Made by a program: the position numbers and the translations under genes. Positions 1-10,810 of a DNA stretch of 62,000 nt are shown piece after piece. The stretch is from the NCBI GenBank assembly GCA_032718475.1, contig JAUCBJ010005393.1, forward strand, positions 1-62,000, in the 5' to 3' direction. The stretch is from Nemertoderma westbladi. Lineage: Eukaryota; Xenacoelomorpha; Nemertodermatida; Nemertodermatidae. The notes under the pieces were generated by a model. The model saw only the letters and a list, made by a program, of their open reading frames with translations. It made no database searches and was not told the DNA's origin. Numbering within the stretch: position 1 is the stretch's first letter; every line of letters starts with the position of its first letter.

Positions 1-371
1 AATTACTTACAATATATTTAGTGCGACGGCAAGAAATAATTATTTTTCTCTTTCCTTACTGTCCGTATTATATTATAAATGCGAGACTATAGTAAGATGA
101 CATGTCAGTACTTCTTAAAGTACAATAAAGCCACTACTATATTTAAGTATTATTGGTAGGCAGAGTATTAGGAATGCAAAGTTCAGATCCTTGTGTCTCG
201 GCTAAACCAAGCTCTGGGTAGACCTTGGAAACGACTTGCCTCTTCACACTGACATTGCTTCGTGCGATATTGCTCTTCTACCTTATAACAAATAATACAT
301 ATAGTAGCGTGATGTCCCTTTAACAGTAGCGTAATTCGCAAATAAATCTGTTAAACTTTTTGACCATCTGT

Positions 372-640
372 AATTCTAGTCGATTAAGATATCGTGGCAC
401 CCACCGATATACTTGAAAGACAAATTCTAGAATCGGTGGTTAACGTCCCCAGACAAGTTCTGGAATAAATCGGTGCCCATCCTAAATATTAATTTAATAT
501 TTATTAAAATCTGTAAAATTCAGATCCGTTAACAATTCTAGTCGATTAAGATATCGTAGCCCTTACCGATACTCTTAAAAGACAAATTTCATAGAATTAA
601 GGATCCTATGTCCCCAGACCTGCTCTGGAATCAAATTGTG
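372..640. repeat. Two imperfect direct repeats of about 100 bases
   Basis: The segment starting at 372 (AATTCTAGTCGATTAAGATA) recurs at 534, followed in both by a CCGATA block, AAAGACAAATT and CCCCAGAC..TCTGGAAT. They lie in the non-coding 5' part of the left Gag-like element and may be part of its regulatory region. No protein-coding frame is convincing in 1-1440. Confidence 0.5.
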
Positions 641-1447
641 TCAATTTTAACATCAAATAATAAAATTTACGGGAATAAATTAAATTCATATTCAAATGAA
701 TTTCATAAATTGTCATTTTGTGCAATTTATAACATTCCCAAAATTCCAGTAATTAATAGATCATGGGAGCGGAGATTCATATTGAGTGTACTAGAGTGCG
801 AGAATCTCCAATATATAGTCAATAACCGATAAATTTTATAAAATCATGCATAAAGAGGATATTGACAATTAAAGAATTACTATTAAATAACATCCCAGAT
901 CTGTATGCATGAGAATTACCCTAATTCTACCGCTAGTTTTCCATAATGTCACCATGGCAACACCCACGCTAGAATTAGAAGCAAGTTAAAGGAACAATAA
1001 AAGGCTTGCCCCATTGCGTAGCATAAGAGTATATATAGCGCACTATTAGTATCCAAGGATACATAGTAATAACGTGACATTCTGGAAGACACTGACTAAC
1101 GGACAAATGGCATGCATGTGTGCAGTAAGCAATGATTGTATGGAATTTGTGCGTTTATAGGTGAATGTTACTACTAAAGTGTGTTTACAGTAGCTAATCG
1201 CAATTGTAAAATAGCCCTAACTCTACCGAGATAACCTCAAGTGGATTCAAGCCTTTGGGACGGACAGTGGTGGGACTTGTGCCGGTTATCGTTGTCGTGC
1301 TGTTGCTACATGTTGGCGTAAACACTGCGACAGCGGTACATCGGCGCTGAGAAACCCACTGTCCGGGGGCAAAAGCCTAGTAGGCAGCGACGCCCGCTTG
1401 CCTAAAATATTAACTTATATTGATATTAATAAACTCAGATAGCAGAT

Positions 1448-1894
1448 ATGACGGAATTGATAGAAGATGACCTTGGTATTAGAGAGTGATATACTCTACC
1501 TTTACAAGCGTTTGTGGATAGCTTGATACGCGGTGAAGCCGATCCGACTATTACGGAGGACGATGGTCGTTATATCGAACCGCCGATGTCCCAAGAGCAA
1601 CTTACGCGTGAATTGGACTATTGAAAATTAACCGCTCGCTATACGCATCGTAATGGTACGTATATGGACTTCTTAACTACCGGCCATCCTATCGATTTAC
1701 ATGATACGGACGATGTAGACACCGAAAGGGAAATGGTTCTATTTAAATATCATACCCAGCGGCGTCGTAACGATAAACCGATACCGATAACGAAAATTCT
1801 ATTCGTAACAGACTGGGAAGACGAACCAATATGTCTAGAATCTGAGGAGATTCAGCCTATCGCGCTCGGAACAGCGACAACGATTACATCCTAG
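1448..1894 (+). pseudogene. N-terminal part of the Gag-like reading frame, with in-frame stops
   Basis: An ATG at 1448 opens a frame that reads MTELIEDDLG and continues to 1894, but with TGA stops at 1487 and 1622. The segment after the second stop (1664-1894) is rich in Asp, Glu and Arg. Sequence in the other frame from about 1846 is also coding-like and runs into the zinc-knuckle frame, so a one-base frame change lies at about 1840-1890. This is either a decay mutation or, less likely given the stops, a programmed frameshift. I do not recognise the N-terminal domain. Confidence 0.45.
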
Positions 1895-2895
1895 AATGGT
1901 ATCAAAGTCCACAGTGTCTCACTGCGTACGATTATCGCCATGCCAACTATGTTTCTCGGCAACGTTGTCGGTTATGCGCATCGAGAGACCATGTTACGCC
2001 CATGGACACAAACGTCCGCTGTTCCTATTTCCACGAACAACCGGCGATGGAAATTTATTGCGCGTATTGCAGATTTAATAATTTGCACATTTTTGCGGTT
2101 TGCCCTCAATTTATTACTCAATGTCACCATTGTCAACTAAAGGGACATGCCAGTTTCGATTGCCCTTTTAATCACGATTTGGAAAGCGTAGATGAAATGA
2201 TCACACTACGTTACATCAGAGCTTGGGAAGCGAACACTGATTTATATTGTGATTCGCGCCATCGCTATTATCCCGGACGCGCTTACGAAGGAGTTTATGC
2301 GTTACATCCTTATCTATTCGCTTCGGTTGAACAGAAATCACGCATATCAAGTTACGAGCTACTGAAGCGCGTCGGAGAATGTATTTCAACCAAATTCGTA
2401 CGCAAATTTCTCAGGAGTGTTAATCCTAGCGACCTTCATTCCTATAACTTAATCAATCATATCCGTCAGGATCCGGACTATGGAGAATTGTTTGTTAACT
2501 CACACCCTGAGTTACAGGAAGTATATCGACGGCCTTACGAATACCGAGCCCGCAAACGCGAGTTGGAAAGAACCATTAAACCAAGGAAGTTTCTAACTGC
2601 CTATGGTCCACCCACGGCCCTCGTTCAGACCACTCGTAAAGGACCCGTAAGAGCGGCTGTCTTGAAACGAGCTCTCAAAGCCGTTAGACCCCTCTCCCCG
2701 GACGTTGATGTCAATCAACCCGGTACTTCGACCGGCGGATATACCGATCGCAATCCCATACCTTCTGATGCAATCATATTGCACCCTTCACCCAGGAGTT
2801 ATAGCCCTCCTCGTAAAGTGGCTCGCCCCAAAGAGAAAAGGACTCTTGCTAGCTTTAAAAAACTGCGTAAACGCCGTCCGCGCAAGAAAGACTAA
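1846..2895 (+). CDS. Gag-like protein with zinc knuckle and basic tail
   Basis: This is an open frame of about 350 codons; the first ATG is at 2002, but the coding character begins upstream. The N-terminal third is cysteine-rich. It holds CRLC, YCAYC followed by H and C, and then a perfect retroviral-type zinc knuckle CX2CX4HX4C (CHHCQLKGHASFDC, about 2119-2160). The middle is rich in Arg, Tyr and His. The last ~100 residues are Pro, Arg and Lys rich and end in a strongly basic tail (KKLRKRRPRKKD), as expected for a nucleic-acid binding protein. Zinc knuckles of this spacing are typical of Gag nucleocapsids, hence the call. No protease or polymerase follows; the 1.3 kb downstream is non-coding. 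The 3' third recurs at the right end of the window. The family is not recognised. Confidence 0.55.
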   Translation, partial: GDSAYRARNSDNDYILEWYQSPQCLTAYDYRHANYVSRQRCRLCASRDHVTPMDTNVRCSYFHEQPAMEIYCAYCRFNNLHIFAVCPQFITQCHHCQLKGHASFDCPFNHDLESVDEMITLRYIRAWEANTDLYCDSRHRYYPGRAYEGVYALHPYLFASVEQKSRISSYELLKRVGECISTKFVRKFLRSVNPSDLHSYNLINHIRQDPDYGELFVNSHPELQEVYRRPYEYRARKRELERTIKPRKFLTAYGPPTALVQTTRKGPVRAAVLKRALKAVRPLSPDVDVNQPGTSTGGYTDRNPIPSDAIILHPSPRSYSPPRKVARPKEKRTLASFKKLRKRRPRKKD

Positions 2896-4190
2896 CTGTT
2901 TAGAGTATTTTTATATTTTAGAAACTGTGATTTTGTATATTTTATAGACTTAAATCCCATTTTCTGGGAGCGGTGTAAAAGCTTTTGTGGGATAACTGAT
3001 ACGTTTGCCTTTGCTGGCCAGTTCCCCCCCAGTCGCTAGAATACTCTCAAAGGGATTTATAACTAAAATAGTGCAAGCTACCAGCTTATTGGCTGATGTG
3101 CTGTACGGAGATATCTGGGCTCAGTTTAATCGGCCAACTAGCTTAGAGAGGTTGCCTTAGCCTTGCTGTTCGTGTCGGCCAATAGAATTTGCGTAGGCGT
3201 TGATTTCGACCTATCCCAGCGCTACTGAACTGAATTTCCTATCTCTATGCTCATCCTCTGTGTTGAACGGGGCTTCGTGGAATAAGAGTTTTTGGTATAC
3301 TCGTATAGTGGTAGTAGTCATATGATTTTATATGATTCTGTTGTTGTGTTCCCATTTTCGCCATAACACCGGCTTTTTGGGAAGAACTCTAGTAAAACTG
3401 CTTAAATTATCGAAAGTATAAACTGTTACCGAATCCGAACCAACGAATCATCACTAACGCATCTTAACATACTCACTTAATTTAACTGCATTAATCATAT
3501 TGTTTGTACTGTTATTTTACCGTCAGTTATTAATTGTATCTATTTGTTGATGGAAATATTGCTCTTTGGATAATACGGATAAATCACCCAAATTTCCCAA
3601 TTTTCTTGATACACTACAGGTTAGAGAGACCGGCTATACATAACAATTGCGATTTATATTAATGTGGTGTGTATTAAATCTAATGTTATTTAGCAGACCC
3701 TACATGAGTCAATTACTGCTCTCTTTATGTGTGATCAAATATACTGACGGTCGGCAGAATAGTGTGCATGATTGTGATTGGTAACAAAGTATTTCCTAAA
3801 GAATACGCTTTATACTTTAATCATAAGCAGTATCTTTGCGTTTAGTATAAGTCCTAGCTCTGTTTAAATAGATAGAGCGCCACGTCCTAAAGGAACTGTT
3901 AATATTTCCCGAAAGCCAATAATATCTGTCAGAAATTAATTATTAACGATCTATCGAATAATACAGTAAGTTTACGCTGCAACCTTACACTGCAATAATA
4001 AAATTTAAGCATCCGAATTCAGCCTCCCGGGTGTAGATCCATCGGGTGAATGATCGCGCATGGGCTGACTTCGGCTAATGTTTTGCGTATTAGCATAAAA
4101 TATTGTCGTATGCTAAAGGTGTTTTAATTAACTAAAAGACATATAAATTTTGGCAGGTTAAACTGCTAAAGGTCTTCAAAAGCGCGAACA
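2896..4190 (+). other. Non-coding 3' region of the left Gag-like element
   Basis: There is no credible gene here. The whole stretch is matched by the inverted copy at 60437-61698 with small indels. It may be a 3' LTR or UTR. A boundary with a polypurine tract is not evident. Confidence 0.4.
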
Positions 4191-4244
4191 ATAACAATAA
4201 CTTAGAGGTTTTCCATATCAATTAATTATCCATATTTTTTTCAG

Positions 4245-4370
4245 ATCATGATGAATGCAGTTTAGATACACACAACTGTCATGAAAATGCCAACTGTTCT
4301 AATACCTATGGTTGGTTCATGTGCTTTTGCATGTCTGGATATGAGGGGGATGGAATAAATAACTGTTCAG
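4245..4370 (+). CDS. Exon: cbEGF domain (DHDEC type)
   Basis: 126 bases, acceptor TTTTTTTCAG, donor GTAGTA. Begins D-H-D-E-C and contains the hydroxylation pattern [12 protein letters not shown]. It is nearly identical to the exon at 54632, and the following intron also matches, so the two are products of a block duplication. The upstream intron is cut at 4190 by the Gag-like element. Confidence 0.85.
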
Positions 4371-7300
4371 GTAGTACTCTATATCAGTACATTTTCAGCG
4401 ATATTTATAATAATTTAAAAAATTAACCTTTATATTCAAAACAATAATATTTTTTTTTTAACTAAATTTAAATAAATATATTGTTTCATATGAATATAGT
4501 ATAGAAAACAAACAAATAAACATATTAAAGATAATAATATGTTAACCCTATTAAACCCGGGGAGGGGTCAATATGACCCCCCCGTGGTTTTTTTATTATA
4601 ATTCTGAAACATACGCAGTTGGGAATCTGAAATTTTATGACTTTTTCTAAAAATCTATTGTCTTCATGGTAGTGGAAACCGTTTTCAAAAATATTCGGTA
4701 CTTTTCGTGTTATAGCACCATTTTTAAACCCTACTTCTGGCACTTTTTTTGAGACGTTTTTTGAAAATTACATTTCATTAAATATTAATTGTAACATCTC
4801 TATTTTTGATTTACACCGGTTTTTTGGTCTTAGAAATTGGATGGAATTCATATAAATTGATTTAGAAATTTCAAACTTGTTTTTTTCGATGGGTGCCAAA
4901 TTTTGGTGCCAGCACCAAATTTTGAAATAAGTCAATTTTGTAAATTGATTGTTTGAAACTTGTTTTTTACGCAATTGGGGTTTTTTGAGGTTCTAGATTC
5001 GATGAAATATATACGAGTTGAACCAAGCGTATCAAACTTGTATTTTTCGGTGCTGTGTGCTAATTTTGGTGCTAGCACGAAATTTTGAAAATCCATTCAA
5101 TATATAAAATTGCTTGTGACAATTTATAGTTTATGGCTGTTCTGAATTCAATGGAAAATGTAATTATCGAACTAGACACCACAAACTTGTATTTTTCGGA
5201 TGTGGGTGCAAAATGTGGTGCTAGCACCAAATTTTGAAAACCATCAAATATATCAATTGATTGTGTCACCTTGTTTCTTGCGTTATACGGGTTTGTGATG
5301 GTTCTGAATTCAATGGAATCAGTAAAAATTTCATAAGAGTTCTCAAACTTGTATTTTTCGCCGGTGGGTGAAAATTGTTGTGCCAGCACCAAATTTTGGA
5401 AAATATGCAAATTGATAAGTAGATAGTATCACCTTGTTTCTTGCGTTATACGGGTTTATGAGGGTCCTGAATCCGATGGAATCAATAAAAACAGCACTGG
5501 ACATCGCAAACTTGTACTTTTTGGTGATGGGTACGAAATTTGGTGCTAGCACCAAAATTTGCTAAATTACGCCGAAAAATACAAGTAGCAATGATCTGGC
5601 ATATTAGAAATGTATTCCATTAGAATCAGCGCCCTCGAAAACCTGAAAATGTGAATTTATAGCATCGTATAAGTGAATTAAAAATTTTGTGTTCTAACTG
5701 AAAAGTGCTGGTTACTTGTTTTTTTCATTTTTTTCCTACGCAGAGAGGACTAAACAGCCATTTATAGTAATCATATCATTTTTAAATATTTTCCAATGTA
5801 TTTTGCACCCCAAAAAACCTGTATTGAAAAATAATTAGCCGAAAATGTAACTTTCAAATTTTGTGAAAATTGTGCACTACTTGTAATTTTGGTGCTGCAA
5901 TATAACCACCCCAGTACATTTTTTCGAAATTTTTTTTTTTCGGTCGGATCCAGACAAGTGATACCTACGTACAAACAAAAAATCAGACGTTTTCGTAAAT
6001 ATTTGTAGATTTTAGAAGGGGGGGTCAATATGACCCCCTCCCGGTATTTGTACAACATTTTATAGCCCGGTACTAATAGGGTTAATTAACATTCAAATAA
6101 CATAGAATAACAAAAAAATATTATATTAAATATAATTATAAACTTTGTAATGTTTGTTTTTTTGTCTACTTTTTTAATTAATAGTATTGTAAAAAGTTTA
6201 TAAATATTTATTTCATTAGTCTGAATTCATGTTATTTGTATACAATTATAATAGTATAAATTATTAAAATGTATTATAAGATATACATGCATAAAATGTG
6301 TTATAAGATATACATGCATACATGACTTGTTATTTAAGTTTATAATATTCATTTTTTATTCACAATTGCAATACATTTATTTTTACATTCAATGTTGCAG
6401 ATATTAATGAATGCATAACAAACATTGATAATTGCAACAATAATGCCAACTGTACAAATACTGATGGTGGATTCACATGTGATTGCAATTCAGGCTATTC
6501 TGGAGATGGTGTATCATGCACTGGTAAGTTAATCACATAATAATTTATCACTAAATAATGTGCAAGTCAATATCCATTGAGCTGGAAATATATATAAATT
6601 AATGAGTAAAATGTATATTTTCATTTAAATTAGATGACAATGAATGTGAAAGCGGTACACACAATTGCCACAATAATGCCATCTGTACAAATAATGATGG
6701 TGGATTCACATGTGATTGCATTTCAGGCTATTCTGGAGAAGGTGTATCATGCACTGGTAAGTTAATCACATAATAATTTATCAATAAATAATGTGCAAGT
6801 CAATATCCATTGAGCTGGAAATATATATAAATTAATGAGTAAAATGTATATTTTCATTTAAATTAGATGATGATGAATGCGATAGCGGTACACACAATTG
6901 CCACAATAATGCCATCTGTACAAATAATGATGGTGGATTCACATGTGATTGCATTTCAGGCTATTCTGGAGATGGTGTATCTTGCAATGGTAAGTTAATC
7001 ACACATGAATCATTTTGGCCGTGATGGTTCATGGTTAATATAAACTACCCTTTCATTTTAGCGAGTGGTTAAAGACGGTCAAGTACTGTAGGGTTGAGCA
7101 CAATGACAGCAGATGATGGTATTGACAGATGGGTGGACAGATGGATGGCCATGATGATTGCAGAATTACAAGGTATCGGGTAGTATTTACAGGTTTACCT
7201 TTTAGCTGAGCCGCCAGCTAAATAGTCAGACTTCCAACCCGGAGGTCAGTTTGATCCCACCTGGACGTCATTGCAAAGCTGTGCACAATAAAAATTATAA

Positions 7301-10300
7301 TGATGTTTGTGTTACAATACATTTTGATTGTTTACAGTTTAATGTCATTTTAATCTCCTAAAGTTGATATTTCTTACATTTTTATTGAAATTAAATATTT
7401 TATGCTTCAGATATTAATGAATGCTCTACTAATACTGATGATTGCCACAGTAATGCAAACTGTACAAATGTTGCTGGAGGTTTCGAGTGTGCTTGCAATT
7501 CCGGTTATATTGGCGATGGTGTAGTATGCACTGGTAAGATAATACACTTGCAATGTTCACATTTTCATTCTAAATTGAAGTTAATGAATTGTGTTACATT
7601 TTGTCAACTTATCAGCGCTCTGGTGAATTACTTGTAACGCTGCAAAGTACCATTTTTGCAGTGTTGCTGCATAGGACGGAACGCAACAAAGTAATCAATA
7701 ACATGTAAACAACTATGCTTATTCCCCAGAAGTTAGTTATTTTCCCAGTTATTTAACCCGCGGGCAGGAAACAACCCGAGGGCGAAGCCCGAGGGTGTTC
7801 CTGCCCAAGGGTTAAATAACTGGGAAAATAACTAACTTCTGGGGAATAAGTAAGTTGTTACACATGTACTGTGGTATGCATTTCGATTATTTTTATCCCT
7901 TAACAACTATTTACAGATTCTAAAAGGGCATTGTTTGGGGGGAGAGTTTACAAAATGGGGCTTGGAAAGTTTTGGGGGTGTTTATATTGATTTTGCCCAA
8001 GGGCATTGGAAAATTTTCGGTGTGTTTCACATTAATTCATTAATTGCATAGGTGTTATTTTGCCCAAGGGAATAATAACACCCAAGCTCCAAAGGTAAAA
8101 TATTAGGCCTTCTGTGTCATGTGTGTTGTATAGCTCTATGCTTAATTCATCCAATCGCCGTAAGATTCGATCATCAAAAAAGCACCTGAATTTGTTAGTG
8201 AAAATTGATGTCAAACTTATTTAAATGGTTTACATTCTAAAATTCCTATTTTCTTACATTGGCCGCTAGGGGTAACATTGCATAAACTTCAAATTGGATA
8301 TATAACTAAATTGGCTGAATTAATTGAATAGTATTTTTGGTGGACATGTCATGTATCCACTACCCACAGAAGGGGCGTGTATATCGTTCACATTAAATAC
8401 ATTTATTAGTATAAATAATTATTTAGTACTTGGAAAATGTTAATTAATTTAATGGTTCTGGAATATATGAAGTTTATTAAGAATATATATTATAAGTATA
8501 TGAATATATATTAATATATATATATTACTTACTATTGAGTTTCGGATTTTGCTCAAACTACGTGGAAAGCTACAAACATTTTTTGTTTCGATGCTCTTTC
8601 AACACATGTAATAAAGTTTAAGAAATTCCACGAAAAATATTTTCACATTTACATTTTTCGCCGGGAAAAGTAAGTTCAATGCAATCCTAGTCCTACAGTA
8701 TGATTAACTATTATTCCCTAGGGAAAAAAGTAGGTACTTATTTTTCTCCACATTTTGAGCAATATTTGAGCTAACTAAATAGTAACATTATATGAATAAC
8801 ATTAATATTCCCATAGTAACGGGTTGTTATGCCAGTTTTAAAAGAATGATGTCACTTTAGAAAGGAAAAGGCAGAAAGGGGCGAACGTATTTAAACGACA
8901 TTCTTAGATATCTTTTTTTAACATTTAGGAGGAAGGAACTGGAGAAACGCCTCACTGCAGTACGAGGTAGTACGATACCTTGCAGCCTATATAAATACAG
9001 GCCAAACTAGACCTACCTGCAGGGCTGCAGGCTGCAGGCTGCAGACCTGGTACGGTGCGACTCTGGACTGCGACACTATGTAGGCCTATTGTACCGGTAC
9101 CTCTTATTTTGCCGTGGAAATTGAAAGTTTAGTCATAGGTCAGTGCCGTCAGTATGTCGTCAGTATGAGTATGACAATGAGGTGATTAATGAGACATAAA
9201 TAGGCCTTGCTGTCTAGTTGAGCACAGCTGACAGCCCAATAATAATGAAACATGAAATACAAAACGCCCAATAATAATGAAACATGAAGTACAAAACTAG
9301 TTGGCGGTCTGAATACCTGATTTACACCTGATGTGACACACAACAGCCCTAAGACGAGTACAGCAGCATTACCGGTTCCTATGTTTGTATGTCAGTATGT
9401 GGTGTCACGATAAACACTTCACTACTAAGAGGGAATAACATGGTTATTTTGCCCTAGGGCAAAATAACTTTTTTGGCCGTAGCCCAGCATTAGGGATAGT
9501 TATCATCCCGCTAATAAATGTGTAACAACTTCAATTATTTCCATATTATTTCCCATTCCGTATATTTCCATCTATATTAATGCGTGCTGCTTTATCCAGT
9601 TTGCAGTGACGGGACTAGCTACTGTATGTAAATAATTAATTGTTGTTTAACGTGTACAGCATTCCATTATGTCGAATATAGAACAGTGTTCATTAAAACT
9701 GAACGGATACAGAAGTTGACTCAGTTTCAAGGAAAAGATGCATCAAATATTTATCACATCCATGCAGGAAATAACTTCCAATACACTTGAATTAGATTTA
9801 AATGTATAATTAATACTGTGTTATCTGTTAATATATTTAACTTAATATTCGAAATAGTACAAGAAAATGTATAAATGAGTAACCATAAAATCCTTTCTTC
9901 ACTTACCGAACGCTTTATGAGGTGACATAATGTAATAAAAGAACATACATCAATGTGTCCAAAGGTAACTTTTCAGCGTTAAGGGGGTGGATTGGTCCAA
10001 TATATGTCGAAATTATTTTATGATCTAATATAATTCCCCATTAAATGGTGCTCCCATATCTGTAAACCGCTATATAATAGCTCTTTTAGTTTTCAAGTTA
10101 TAACAATTTCCATTTAGGGAGACATGTTGAAATGACTATTATTATGTATAATTAAAGGTCGATTATCTCCAAATATTTTTTTTAAGAAATTGTCAACTTC
10201 AAAACCCTACTACTTCTATAATTTTTGAGCAATTAGTCCGGAAATTTATGTGGGTGTCTACATAGCCATCCTGCATTCAAGTATCAGAAAATTTTTTGAA

Positions 10301-10771
10301 ATTTTTTGTTAATAAAATTTAATACTATTTATAACAAACCTAAAAATTTGCATAAATTAGCAGCGCCACCTAGCGGTGCAAAATTATTTTCACTAAATTT
10401 CGACTCATAGTTATGTTGCCCCATCTTTGATCTATGATATAAAAAAACTTTCATGTGATTAGATTCAAAACTGTAAATACCTTAGGGTTTTAAGCGCAGC
10501 CAAGTTTATTTTATTGTTAACTAGTATTAACTAATATTAAATAGCGAAACATTTTTCTTACCTGTCATGTAGAAAATAGCATCTTAGGTACCTATATTCC
10601 AAATTATAGCCAAAACCGGACAATTTGAAACGCTGAGAGTAATAAATCGAAGAGTTGTCCGAAAATGCTGTACACCCCCCCCCCCCCCTCCCTTGTGGGG
10701 CGAGCCACGAAGTTGGCGGAGCCTTAGCGAATTGACACTGTTAGGGGGTGGGTCAATTTATGCAAATAGTT

Positions 10772-10810
<39 letters not shown>

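Larger units (their letters stand above)
1..4190 (+). mobile_element. Left copy of an unclassified element with a Gag-like protein (5' end outside window)
   Basis: The stretch from 2594 to 4190 is repeated in reverse complement at 60437-62000, so it is a dispersed repeat. Its right end (4190) reads ...GCGCGAACA, and the other copy begins TGTTCGCGC at the matching base, so the terminus carries CA/TG as in LTR-type elements. Directly after 4190 the sequence matches the intron in front of the exon at 54632, which shows that 4190 is a true junction. The body holds a broken Gag-like reading frame (1448-2895) and 1.3 kb of non-coding sequence after it. I found no copy of the 2.9-4.2 kb part within 1-1440, so an LTR structure is not proven and no reverse transcriptase is visible. 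It could be a non-autonomous retroelement or part of a larger element. Confidence 0.6.

Noticed and set aside
1-1440. 5' LTR matching 2960-4190
   Set aside because: No shared blocks found by eye between the two stretches, and the terminal GCGCGAACA does not occur upstream.
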